From Planctomycetota bacterium (lineage in GTDB: Bacteria; Planctomycetota; Planctomycetia; Gemmatales; Gemmataceae), in assembly GCA_029777335.1 (NCBI GenBank), contig JAKOSN010000020.1, positions 38,427 through 102,426 of the forward strand: DNA of 64,000 bases, in the 5' to 3' direction. The first letter of the stretch is position 1. Each line of letters opens with the position of its first letter. The notes below the pieces were generated by a model, which did no database searches, had not been told where the DNA came from, and saw only the letters and a list, made by a program, of their open reading frames with translations. Positions 34,635-43,132 of the stretch are shown here, piece by piece. Position numbers and translations under genes: made by a program.

Positions 34635-35851
34635 AGCGTGTACCTGGACTCCTTGCCGGGATCATGGTGCTGACAGTTACAAGTGTCACTCGACTGTCCG
34701 CGGAAGACTGGACTCAGTTTCGTGGTGGTCAGGGAGGTGTCTCCGACGAGAAAACCCTCCCCGTGGAGTGGAGCGCAACCAAAAATCTGCGCTGGAAGGT
34801 GGCCCTGCCGGGGCGCGGCCTGTCCAGTCCGATCATCGTGGGGAAGCGCGTCTTTGTGACGGCCTGCACTGGGTATCAACAACGCCGGTTGCATGTGCTG
34901 TGTTTCGATGTCAGCGACGGCACCAAGTTGTGGGAACGACAGTTTCTTGCTACCGGGAGCACGCAGTGCCATCCGACCACGAACATGGCAGCACCGACCC
35001 CTGTCAGCGATGGGAACGCTGTCTACGCCCTGTTCGCCACCGGAGATCTGGCGGCTCTCGACACCGAGGGCACTCTCCTCTGGTATCGCTCTCTGGCGGG
35101 GGATTATCCCGATATCTCCAACCAGGTTGGTCTGGCTGCCTCGCCGACCCTGTGGAAGAACGTCCTGCTGCTTCCCATGGAAAATGCAGGCGAATCGTTC
35201 GCTGCAGGGATCGACACCAAAACCGGCAAGAATCTGTGGAAGGTCGCCCGCCCCCGTGGCATCAACTGGGTCAGTCCGCTGGTTGCCACCCAGGGGGGCC
35301 AGACAGCCGCCATCTTCCAGACCGGGGAAGAGGTGTCGGCCTTTGATCCGCTCACGGGCAAGGTGCTGTGGCAACTCACCGATCGACGCGTGTCGTCGGT
35401 CGCCTCGCCCACGCAGGGGGAAGGGATGATCTTCATCCCGGGGAGTGAATTTCTCGCCCTGCGCCCGGGCAAGGAAGGCGGCCAGCCGGAGCAACTGTGG
35501 AAGTCTCCCAAGCTCTCCACGGGTTACACCTCGCCGGTGTACTACCAGGGAAAAATCTACGGACTCACCTCCATCGGACTTGGCTGCCTCGACGCCCGAA
35601 CCGGCAAATCGCTCTGGGTGGAACGGCTGGAGAAACCCTTCTGGGCCACCCCGGTAATTGCCGACGGCAAGGCGTACATTGCCAACGAGAAGGGGCTGGT
35701 GGTCGTCCTCAAGCTGGGCGATCAGCCAACCATCCTGGCCCGAAATGAGATGGAGGACAAGTTCCTGGCAACCCCTGCGATCGGCGCTGGTTCTCTCTTT
35801 TTGCGCTCCGATAAGTATCTCTATTGTGTGGGAGCAGCACCGAAGAAGTGA
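34631..35851 (+). CDS. Secreted PQQ/BamB-like beta-propeller protein
   Basis: 406 residues with a signal peptide (1-24). At least six Trp-docking blades of the quinoprotein/BamB type: LRWKVALPGRGLSSPIIVG, VCFD-like VLCFDVSDGTKLWERQF, LAALDTEGTLLWYRSLAG, GIDTKTGKNLWKVARP, AFDPLTGKVLWQLTD and CLDARTGKSLWVERL. No residues for binding the PQQ cofactor can be picked out, so a structural or binding role is as likely as dehydrogenase activity. Coupled to the upstream jelly-roll protein and followed by a strong terminator. This pair is common in planctomycetes as exported proteins of unknown role. Confidence 0.82.
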   Translation: MKRVPGLLAGIMVLTVTSVTRLSAEDWTQFRGGQGGVSDEKTLPVEWSATKNLRWKVALPGRGLSSPIIVGKRVFVTACTGYQQRRLHVLCFDVSDGTKLWERQFLATGSTQCHPTTNMAAPTPVSDGNAVYALFATGDLAALDTEGTLLWYRSLAGDYPDISNQVGLAASPTLWKNVLLLPMENAGESFAAGIDTKTGKNLWKVARPRGINWVSPLVATQGGQTAAIFQTGEEVSAFDPLTGKVLWQLTDRRVSSVASPTQGEGMIFIPGSEFLALRPGKEGGQPEQLWKSPKLSTGYTSPVYYQGKIYGLTSIGLGCLDARTGKSLWVERLEKPFWATPVIADGKAYIANEKGLVVVLKLGDQPTILARNEMEDKFLATPAIGAGSLFLRSDKYLYCVGAAPKK

Positions 35852-35865
35852 GGGCCGAGCAAATC

Positions 35866-35906
35866 GACCCCGGGCGACCGTTCAGCAGAAACGGTCGCCC
35901 GGGGTC
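35866..35906. terminator. Strong bidirectional terminator
   Basis: A 17-bp perfect stem (35866-35882 with 35890-35906, core CCCCGGGCGACCGTT) with a 7-base loop lies between two convergent genes. Flanking GCAAA and TTTGC extend the pairing and give a short T run. Confidence 0.75.
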
Positions 35907-35923
35907 CTCGGTTTGCTTCTCCG

Positions 35924-36802
35924 TTACTCCAGGATGATCTGCCCCGGGACCCCGCTCTGGGGTCGCGCCAGATCAACGGGCGTCTGGCCATTCTTCCCCT
36001 TGACGATTGAGAGCGCCTCCTGCTGCAATTGTTCGCGGGTCGGCCGTGCCTCGGGTGGTTTCGGTTTACTCTCCTTGGCGGTCTCTTCAGACTTGGGTTT
36101 GGGCGGATTTTCCAGCGTGGCGAGCAGACGCCGCGCCTTGTCGCAGGCGGGGTCGAGCCGCGTCGCGGTCCGACAGGCCGCCTTGGCTTCTTCCAGTTTC
36201 CCCTGGCAGCAGTAGCAGAAGGCCAGGTTACACTGAATTTCGCCCTCGCTCAGGCGCTCTTCCCGGAACAGCTTCGTTGCCTCGTCGTACTTCCCCTGCA
36301 TCCCCAGAACCAGCCCCAGGTTGGAACGTGCCTGGGCGTGCTCGTGATTCAACTCCAGCGCCTTGCGCAGATGTTTTTCAGCGCCGGGCCAGTCGTTCCG
36401 CAAGTAGTGGGAATAGCCCCAATCGTTGAACAGGTCTGCATCCTTGGGGTGATTGCGCGCCGCTTTCTCGTAGTAGACATCCGAACGCGAAAACTCTCCG
36501 GTCCGGTCGTGAAGCACAGCGAGGCGGCGAATCCCTGTCTCGTTCTGCGGATCCCGTTTCAGCACCTTCTCGTACTGCTCAATCGCTGGTCGCGCGTCCT
36601 TGCTCTGTTCGAGCTTCTTGGCGACGGCCAGGGATGCTTGCAGAGCCAGGTCGGGCGGCAATTCCTCCTCATGGCGTTGCGCCTGGGCAGGAGGAGTGGG
36701 CAGGGTCGCATCGGACACCTTGCTCATCCCGATGCATCCGCTCAGACCGACCAGGAATCCACTCAGGACCAGAGTCCTGACGTGCGCAAGCATCTTGGCC
36801 AT
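35924..36802 (-). CDS. TPR lipoprotein (TadD-like)
   Basis: 292 residues. Lipoprotein signal with lipobox GLSGC (about residue 22). At least five TPR-like repeats follow (PAIEQYEKVLKRDPQNETG, SRSDVYYEKAARNHPKDADLF, GAEKHLRKALELNHEHAQA), then a Lys/Pro-rich tail. The ATG at 36802 has GAGGTG 7 bases upstream. It is the third gene after a secretin and a Gly-Phe-rich protein on one strand; TPR lipoproteins with this layout serve as TadD-type pilotins in Tad pilus clusters. That role is inferred from context only. Confidence 0.72.
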   Translation of the reverse strand: MAKMLAHVRTLVLSGFLVGLSGCIGMSKVSDATLPTPPAQAQRHEEELPPDLALQASLAVAKKLEQSKDARPAIEQYEKVLKRDPQNETGIRRLAVLHDRTGEFSRSDVYYEKAARNHPKDADLFNDWGYSHYLRNDWPGAEKHLRKALELNHEHAQARSNLGLVLGMQGKYDEATKLFREERLSEGEIQCNLAFCYCCQGKLEEAKAACRTATRLDPACDKARRLLATLENPPKPKSEETAKESKPKPPEARPTREQLQQEALSIVKGKNGQTPVDLARPQSGVPGQIILE

Positions 36803-36823
36803 GTCGCACCTCATCTCTTCCAA

Positions 36824-37447
36824 TCAATACCCAAACCCACCACCGAAGCCGCCAAACCCGCCGAAGCCGCCAAACCCACCGAAGCCACCTAACCCGCCGA
36901 AGTTGCCGAAGTTCCCGAAGTTCCCGAAGCGGTTTCCAAACAGTCCGATCAGACCGTTGTAGATCCGCGGGGCCTGATCCCCGAAGAGTCCCTCGGCAAT
37001 CGGGAAGCCCACGATCACGCGCGACGGATCGCGGTGGCCGCGCATCGCCAGCAGCGTCACGATTACCTCGCGGCGTTGCTCGTCGAGCGTGTCGTTCTTG
37101 CTGGTTTCCAGAACGACGGGGAAAGGCACGCTATTCAGGCGAGAGCTGATCAGATCAAGCTGATAACGTCCCAGGGGCCCCAGTTCCGTCCCGCCCCGAT
37201 ACCACATGTGCTTGTAGAGCACGAAATCATCGGATTCGGCCTTGGCCGCCTGGTCGTTGATAAAGCGATTGACATAGAAACCGCGGGGGGCAGGCTGGGC
37301 ATTCCGCGGAATGCTGGCACATTTATCAAAGCACTTGTGCCAGAACCTGGTCTTGCCACAATCACAGTCATCGGCCCGCGCGGCAGGGATCAAGGCCACG
37401 CTGCCAGCGAGAAGGCAGGCACTCAACCATTTCGTCTTCAGGCTCAT
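36824..37447 (-). CDS. Secreted protein with Gly-Gly-Phe repeat tail
   Basis: 207 residues with a signal peptide (1-25). Cys-rich start (DDCDCGKTRFWHKCFDKC). The central domain (LGPLGRYQLDLISSRLN, PVVLETSKNDTLDEQRREVI, SRVIVGFPIAEGLFG) has the strand-helix pattern of small periplasmic proteins such as CpaD or OmpA-like domains. The last 35 residues are GN/GG-F repeats encoded by 36838-36935. Strong site GAGGAATGAGAC before ATG. It lies between a secretin gene and a TPR lipoprotein gene. The repeat tail may bind wall or exopolymer, or drive self-association; neither is shown. Confidence 0.72.
   Translation of the reverse strand: MSLKTKWLSACLLAGSVALIPAARADDCDCGKTRFWHKCFDKCASIPRNAQPAPRGFYVNRFINDQAAKAESDDFVLYKHMWYRGGTELGPLGRYQLDLISSRLNSVPFPVVLETSKNDTLDEQRREVIVTLLAMRGHRDPSRVIVGFPIAEGLFGDQAPRIYNGLIGLFGNRFGNFGNFGNFGGLGGFGGFGGFGGFGGFGGGFGY
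36838..36935 (-). repeat. Short tandem repeat encoding Gly-Phe tail
   Basis: On the plus strand the units CCGAAGCCGCCAAACC and CCGAAGTTCC recur with small changes; on the minus strand they encode GGF and GNF triplets. Such coding repeats can change copy number by slippage. Confidence 0.75.
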
Positions 37448-37543
37448 GTCTCATTCCTCTGTGCGGACGACGCTGGCTGACAGGAGAAGCCACGAGCAGA
37501 AGGTCGGTGGATTCCCCGGTCAGCCATTCCCGCGTGACACGTA

Positions 37544-39520
37544 TCACTGTCCCTGTCCCTCGACGGCCGGCACGTCACAGTGGCCGCGCGGTCCGACGAA
37601 AAAGAGTTGCTCGCAGCGGTGGTAGGCGGCCATACGTCCCGGGGTCGTCATCACAGGCGAACGATAGTCGTAGGATCGCAGGCTCTCCAGCCGACCCAGG
37701 AAAAAGAATTCCAGATCGCCCGGTTCCAGGTAGTCCGAACCAGGCAGCGGACCCACTTCCTTCGGTTCCAGCGGATGCACCAGTTCCGGAGTCACCAGCA
37801 GGACCAGTTCGGATTCGCTGGAGCTGGTCTTGTCGGAGCGGAACAGCTGGCCGCCGAAGGGGAGATCCCCGAAGAACGGCACCCGGGAGGAATCGGCACC
37901 CAGGTTGCTCTGCACCAGTCCGCCGATTGCGAGCGTCTGGCCTTCACGCATTTCGACCGTGGTCGAGATGGTTCGCGTGTTCAACCCAGGCACAAAGTTG
38001 GCACCGTTCTGGCCGGTGTTCCCCAGCCCATTCTGGCCGATGTTGGTCCCCAGCGACACATCGCGGACACTGACCGTTGCGTTCATCTGGAGGCGAATTC
38101 GATCCTTGTCGCTGATGAACGGGGTGAAGTTCAGTTGCACGCCAAAGGGTACAAACTGCACTCCCTGCAGCCCGACTGCGGTCGCCCCGGTCACCACCGG
38201 CACCGGGAACTGCCCGCCCGAGAGGAAGAACGCCGGGAAGCCGTTCATCGTCACCAGGTTGGGCTCCGCCAGCGAGCGAGCCAGATTGAGCGTGCGCAGC
38301 GCCTGGATGGCGAGGCTGATCTGGCCATTGTCGAGCGTCGCCGGCAAGTTGACCTGGCCGGACAGCAATCCCCCCGTCTGCTGGGCAAAGACTTGCAGCC
38401 CGTTATTGTTGCGGAAGGCGGCATTGATCCCGATGCTGCGGGCCGCGGCTCGACTGATCTCCGCCACCTGCACCTTGAGCATCACCTGCTGTTCACCCGG
38501 AATGCGGAGCAGGTTGACCAGGTTGGTCTCGCCCTGGATGAAGTAGTTCTCCAGAGCCTGTTTCGCCTGGCCCTCGCTCAGCCCTGTCGGCCCGATGTTG
38601 ACCGTCGGCTGCAGGATCGGAATCTGATCCGAAGGTTGCCGCGAGCCCGGTGTCTGATTCTGTTGATTCCCAGGCGCGTTGGCACGCAGAATCTGGAGAA
38701 TCTTGGTCGCCTCGACCGAATCCTTGACCTGCCCCGTGACGACGAGTTTATCGCCAACAAGGAACAGGCAGACGAAGGCATCGGGGAACGCGCGATTGAT
38801 CTCGTCTTCGAGCGCCTTGTAGATGCGCTCGAGCCGTTCCTTCTGCTCCGGATCCGGGAGAACCTGGATCAGATAACTCAGGATGGTCTGCTTGTCAGGA
38901 TCGTTACGATCCCCGAACCACAGGTTGAGGACGGTGGCGCCGACCTTCCGCCCCACGAGCGAAAGCTGCCGGCCGTCGCCGCCAATATCGGCGTAATCCA
39001 TGATGGCCGGGTCGCCCACCTGAATCCGAAACGGAGATTGATTGAGGACCCAGATGCGCGGGCGCGACTGGATCATTTCAATCGTGTTTTCCGGATCGAA
39101 GAACTTGGTCCCCGCCAGATCGTTGAATTTCTTCAGCTGACTGGGGGTCGGGATCGGAGTGGTCCCCACCGGCGGCTTCACATTGGCCGGTAATCCCGAC
39201 AAACGCGGATGGATACTGCCATAGGGATCCAGAGTCGTCTGGTCCGGTCGCGGCGCTGGCAGGATCGGTTGTGCCGCCCCGCCCCCTGGTTGCCCAGGTT
39301 GTGCCTGCGCACTGAGTCGTTCCACACGCGGCGCTGGTGCCGCGGGACTGGGTCCCTGGCCCTGGACCTGGGTTACTCCCGTGAGGGTCACGCTGAGGGC
39401 CAGGAGAGCCAGACGCCGACAACGCGCCGTCAGACCCCCTACAGCGGTCGACCGCGTCCCCCGCGTCTGCCGGCTGGGCAAACGTTGCTCGCGGCCGTCC
39501 AGAAGGTTCGCAACGGTCAT
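37544..39520 (-). CDS. Type II/III-like secretin (CpaC/RcpA family)
   Basis: 658 residues. Signal region (ALLALSVTLTGVTQVQG), Gln/Pro-rich linker (about 50-130), then a pilus-type N-terminal domain (PFRIQVGDPAIMDYADI, LVGRKVGATVLNLWFGD), a BON domain (LEDEINRAFPDAFVCLFLV), and the secretin core (RIPGEQQVMLKVQVAEISR ... VPFFGDLPFGGQLF ... ELVLLVTPELVHPL). It would form the outer-membrane channel of a Tad/Flp-like pilus or related export machine. The ATG at 39520 has AAGGA 6 bases upstream and is preferred over the ATG at 39541. CpaC homologues are normally about 500 residues; the extra length is the linker. No ATPase (CpaF) or pilin is in this window. Confidence 0.88.
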   Translation of the reverse strand: MTVANLLDGREQRLPSRQTRGTRSTAVGGLTARCRRLALLALSVTLTGVTQVQGQGPSPAAPAPRVERLSAQAQPGQPGGGAAQPILPAPRPDQTTLDPYGSIHPRLSGLPANVKPPVGTTPIPTPSQLKKFNDLAGTKFFDPENTIEMIQSRPRIWVLNQSPFRIQVGDPAIMDYADIGGDGRQLSLVGRKVGATVLNLWFGDRNDPDKQTILSYLIQVLPDPEQKERLERIYKALEDEINRAFPDAFVCLFLVGDKLVVTGQVKDSVEATKILQILRANAPGNQQNQTPGSRQPSDQIPILQPTVNIGPTGLSEGQAKQALENYFIQGETNLVNLLRIPGEQQVMLKVQVAEISRAAARSIGINAAFRNNNGLQVFAQQTGGLLSGQVNLPATLDNGQISLAIQALRTLNLARSLAEPNLVTMNGFPAFFLSGGQFPVPVVTGATAVGLQGVQFVPFGVQLNFTPFISDKDRIRLQMNATVSVRDVSLGTNIGQNGLGNTGQNGANFVPGLNTRTISTTVEMREGQTLAIGGLVQSNLGADSSRVPFFGDLPFGGQLFRSDKTSSSESELVLLVTPELVHPLEPKEVGPLPGSDYLEPGDLEFFFLGRLESLRSYDYRSPVMTTPGRMAAYHRCEQLFFVGPRGHCDVPAVEGQGQ

Positions 39521-39792
39521 GGTGATTCCTTCTCGGGTCATGGCCAAAGGAAAACGGATCGCAGCGGCGAGAGGCCCACATCCCTCTCGCATCGTGCAGC
39601 TCCTGCCCCCGAGCGGTCACTTGCGCCCAAGGCGTTCGGATCCGCGGCATGGAGCATTTCATCCCTGAAGATGTATCGGCAATGACGGGAAGGTAACTTG
39701 TGCGGTCTTTGCGTTATTTGTCGGATCGAACGGTTCTTTCGTGTGAAGCGAGGCAACCGAGGCAAGCGAGATATAACGAGATGCTTGCTCCC
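39521..39792. other. Intergenic upstream region of the secretin operon
   Basis: 272 bases between two minus-strand genes. It must hold the secretin promoter, but I see no hexamer pair good enough to mark. No gene or RNA is recognisable. Confidence 0.3.
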
Positions 39793-40161
39793 TCAACTCC
39801 GCCGTGGCGCGGGGCCGACCACGTAGCCAAGCGGTTGCAGGGCCTCGGCCAGTCGATCCCCGGCACTGGCCGCCTCTGCAGAATCGACCTGCGCGAGCGT
39901 GATGGTGGTGTACCAGTAGCGCTGCCGATCGCGGAGCGGTAAGGTCGCCGGATCAACTCCCAGTTCGGTGACGCTTTCCGGGGACCAGCGGACCTTCTTG
40001 AGCATCGCGGCCAGATCACGCCAGGACATCCCTGCAGAGACGAGGGTGCCATCGGTACGCGTGATGCGCCGACCAATCAGGATATGCAACAGTCCACGCA
40101 GATTCCCCTGGGCCAGGTCTTGAGCGCGAACGATTTCCAGGAATTGGGAAAGCTCATCCAT
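39793..40161 (-). CDS. Small conserved-looking hypothetical protein
   Basis: 122 residues, no signal peptide. The sequence (MDELSQFLEIVRAQDLAQG, LLHILIGRRI, SAGMSWRDLAAMLKKVRW) suggests a small helical domain, then a WYTTITLAQVDS strand. The ATG at 40161 has GAGGGG 8 bases upstream. Proteins of this appearance recur in Gemmataceae without assigned role. It reads divergently from the esterase-PDZ gene. A short DNA-binding or adapter role would fit but is a guess. Confidence 0.6.
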   Translation of the reverse strand: MDELSQFLEIVRAQDLAQGNLRGLLHILIGRRITRTDGTLVSAGMSWRDLAAMLKKVRWSPESVTELGVDPATLPLRDRQRYWYTTITLAQVDSAEAASAGDRLAEALQPLGYVVGPAPRRS

Positions 40162-40358
40162 GCCAGGGCCCCTCACGGGCTCAGTGGTCCGCAGTCCCTG
40201 CTCGGGGGGAGCCAGGTGCTCTATTCGGGGACTCGCCAAGTGCTTGCCTCTCTTTTTCATGGTACCATGGCGAACCAGGGCGCCGAAAGAGGGTTCCTGC
40301 GGCGCTGCTTACCCAGTTTTCGGAACTTCCCGATCTCCTCCTTGATGAGATTTATCCC

Positions 40359-41834
40359 ATGTCCGCGCGCCGGCTTCTCTCGATGGTTGCTTTGCTCGTT
40401 CTTCCCGGATTGTTCCTGACTCCTCCCCTGCGCGGGGCCGACTCTGCGGTGGGCTTGCAAGGGGAGGTGAAGATCCAGGACCCCACGCGCCTTGATTGGC
40501 AGTTCGTCGCCAGCGGGTTTGGTCCCGCTGCCCGGCTGCCCGAGGGCTACGATTCACGGCACCAGCGTTTCCAGCTCTTTGTCCCGAAAAACTACACTCC
40601 CGCCAAGCGCTGGCCCCTCGTCGTCTTCGTCTCCCCCGGCGACGATCCTCTTGGCTGGCGCTACTGGCAGAAACCGTGCGAGCAAGCCGGCGTTCTTTTC
40701 TGCGCCCCGTATGCTGCGGGCAATAACTGTCCTCCCGGTAAGCGCGTGCGCATTGTTCTGGACATGTTTGATCAGGTGCGGCGGCAGTATCGCATCGACC
40801 CCGAGCAAACCTATGTCAGCGGCTTCTCGGGCGGAGGGCGAATCGCCTGTACGATCGGATTCAACCTGCCCGAGTATTTTGCCGGGGTGATCCCCATCTG
40901 CGGAACCAATCCTCTGCCGTCGCTGACCTATCTCCGCCATCGGGTTCAGGCACGGCAAGCGGTCGCTTTTGTGACCGGAGCCCAGGATTTTAACCGCGCC
41001 GAGAATGAGCAATACATGGCGCCGTATTTCAAGGAACTCGGCATTCATAGCAAACTCTGGGTGGTTCCTGAGTTGGGGCATGGAATTCCAGATGCAGCGG
41101 TGCTTGGCGCCGTGCTGACCTGGCTCCGCGCCGATGTGGAGCGTCGCCGCCAGGACACGCGTACCCATCTCTCTCTGGCGATTCCCCCCGAGGATGGACT
41201 GACTCCCGAGCGACTCGCGGCGCGCCTGCTGGATGCCGCTGAAACGGCGCTCAAGGACGACAAGCAACTCTGGCGCGGGGTGGCCTTGCTCCAGGGGATC
41301 CGTGCCCGGTGGGAGAAAACCGCTGCGGGAGAGAAGGCGAACAAGCTGCTCAAGGGATTGCTCGAAGATGAGCGGAAAGCACGTCTGATCGAGGAACAGG
41401 GGGGAGTGGATGAACGCCTCTCGCTCTTTGCCCAGGCCCAGGCGCTGGACCGCTTCGGCCAACACGCCGCCGCCCTTCAGGGCTATCGTCTTCTCGTTGA
41501 GCAGCACCCCTTCTCCCCGGAGGGACGTCAGGCCGCCCAGGAGGTACGCCGACTTACGCAGGTGCTCCAGAACACTCCTTTTCTTGGCGTTGGCTTCAAG
41601 GGGACCTCCAACTCCGTCAGCCAGATTGGTCCAGAGAGTCCCGCCGCCAGGGGTGGCCTCAAGGCCGGCGATCAGATCATTCAGGTGGAGCAAACCCGGG
41701 TTCGCAACGCCGAGGCGGTCAAACTGGCGATCAGCAAATATAAACCGGGCCAAAAGATTACCTTGCAGATCGAGCGCGATCGGAAGAAACTAGCGCTCAC
41801 GGTGCAGCTGGGAGGTATTCCAGTGGAAAAGTAA
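40359..41834 (+). CDS. Secreted alpha/beta-hydrolase with C-terminal PDZ domain
   Basis: 491 residues. Signal peptide 1-27. Residues 60-270 are an esterase of the PHB-depolymerase/feruloyl-esterase style with nucleophile Ser157 (GFSGGG), acid Asp210 (TGAQDFN) and base His241 (ELGHGIPD). A helical TPR-like region follows (about 290-390), and residues 395-485 are a PDZ domain (PFLGVGFKG, SPAARGGLKAGDQIIQV). The PDZ may anchor or position a peptide or polymer substrate. The site before the ATG is weak. It reads divergently from the small hypothetical. Confidence 0.8.
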   Translation: MSARRLLSMVALLVLPGLFLTPPLRGADSAVGLQGEVKIQDPTRLDWQFVASGFGPAARLPEGYDSRHQRFQLFVPKNYTPAKRWPLVVFVSPGDDPLGWRYWQKPCEQAGVLFCAPYAAGNNCPPGKRVRIVLDMFDQVRRQYRIDPEQTYVSGFSGGGRIACTIGFNLPEYFAGVIPICGTNPLPSLTYLRHRVQARQAVAFVTGAQDFNRAENEQYMAPYFKELGIHSKLWVVPELGHGIPDAAVLGAVLTWLRADVERRRQDTRTHLSLAIPPEDGLTPERLAARLLDAAETALKDDKQLWRGVALLQGIRARWEKTAAGEKANKLLKGLLEDERKARLIEEQGGVDERLSLFAQAQALDRFGQHAAALQGYRLLVEQHPFSPEGRQAAQEVRRLTQVLQNTPFLGVGFKGTSNSVSQIGPESPAARGGLKAGDQIIQVEQTRVRNAEAVKLAISKYKPGQKITLQIERDRKKLALTVQLGGIPVEK

Positions 41835-41929
41835 CAGGAAGAAAATTCCCTACTGACCTTGAAGAGGACCTTTGAAGGAGACTATCCTCCTTTTCAGTAG
41901 TGAAAAAGTGTGCATGCGGAGGATGACAC

Positions 41930-42988
41930 ATGACCACCCTGACATTACCTCTCGCACCTCCAACCAGCAGATTGCGTCCCGTGGTGGGAGCGGGCGTGGT
42001 GACCTTGCCCTTCTTCTCCGCCAGTTTACCGCGTGTGGAGTTCATCGATCATCCCGGCCCCGTTCTCCACACCACTCCCCTGGGGAGTGAGGAGGAAGTA
42101 CTCGGTCTGAATCTCACCCGTGGGTGTGTGCATCGCTGTGGCTTCTGTTCTGCTCGGGCCTACCCCCATTACTCTGGCGATGAGGTTTTGACGGTCTACG
42201 CCTCGACACCTCAGCACCTGGAACGGGAATTGAAGGAAGGGCCACGTCCCCGCGCGGTCTTTCTCAGTCCCGCGATCGACCCCTTTCCGCCCGTTCAGGC
42301 AGTTCAGGAATTGACCCGCGAGGTGGTCCAGATCCTCCATCGTTACCAGGTACATGCCTGGCTGATGACGCGCGGTTACATTCGACCTGCAATTCTGGAC
42401 TCCCTGGAGCGCGTGCGCTCGACGGTGAAGGTGACCCTTGGTCTGACCACTCTCGAGCGCACCTGGCAGCGAGCCCTGGAACCACTGACCGCCCCGCCAG
42501 GACTGCGCTTGAAGCAAATCGCCGAATTGCGCCGCCGAGGCTTCGCGGTTCAAGTTGCGCTCGATCCGCTTCTTCCGGGGATCACCGACACGCGCGAGAA
42601 TCTGGAACCGTTGCTTGACGCGTTGGCGCGGGTCGGCGTCACCCAGGTGAGTGCCAGCTATCTCTTCCTCCGCGAAGGGATCGCCGACAACCTGACCACC
42701 GCCCTGAATCCTCTGGGGATGGCCGAGACGGTGCTGGAAGCTTTTCGGGGCGGACCTCTCCTGGCAGCACCAGGGATGGCTCCTGCTCGTTATCTCCCCA
42801 AGGCTCGGCGACAGCGTGGCTACGCGACGTTGATGGCGCTGGGAGCCAGCCGTGGCATCGCGGTCCATCTCTCAGGGCTGACCAATCCTGACTTTGGCTC
42901 GGGGCGCCGCCCCGAGCCGGTTTCTTCACCCCGTCCCGGGTTGCGCGCCCTCTTCCAGCAAGCAGGTCGCCAACGCGAATGCTCCTGA
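41930..42988 (+). CDS. Radical SAM protein (SPL-like family)
   Basis: 352 residues. The [4Fe-4S] motif is TRGCVHRCGFC (Cys66, Cys70, Cys73), followed by a (beta/alpha) barrel with AVFLSPAIDPFPPVQ, VTLGLTTLERTWQRALEP and RRGFAVQVALDPLLPG. This matches the spore-photoproduct-lyase-like group of radical SAM proteins found in non-sporulating bacteria (the PA0069 type), whose substrate is not established. The protein lacks the extra cysteine expected of true spore-photoproduct lyase. Start context is good; preceding bases may hold a weak terminator of the esterase gene. Confidence 0.85.
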   Translation: MTTLTLPLAPPTSRLRPVVGAGVVTLPFFSASLPRVEFIDHPGPVLHTTPLGSEEEVLGLNLTRGCVHRCGFCSARAYPHYSGDEVLTVYASTPQHLERELKEGPRPRAVFLSPAIDPFPPVQAVQELTREVVQILHRYQVHAWLMTRGYIRPAILDSLERVRSTVKVTLGLTTLERTWQRALEPLTAPPGLRLKQIAELRRRGFAVQVALDPLLPGITDTRENLEPLLDALARVGVTQVSASYLFLREGIADNLTTALNPLGMAETVLEAFRGGPLLAAPGMAPARYLPKARRQRGYATLMALGASRGIAVHLSGLTNPDFGSGRRPEPVSSPRPGLRALFQQAGRQRECS

Positions 42989-43132
42989 AAACCACTGCCT
43001 CCCTCTTCTGTGCCGTCTGGTAAAGAGGCAGATCCGCTCGCCACAACGGCGACGATTGCTAGATTACCTCCCACACCCCTGCGAGGGGAGACGGAACCGC
43101 GCGTGCCCTGCTTCGATCGATGGTAGGTAGTC

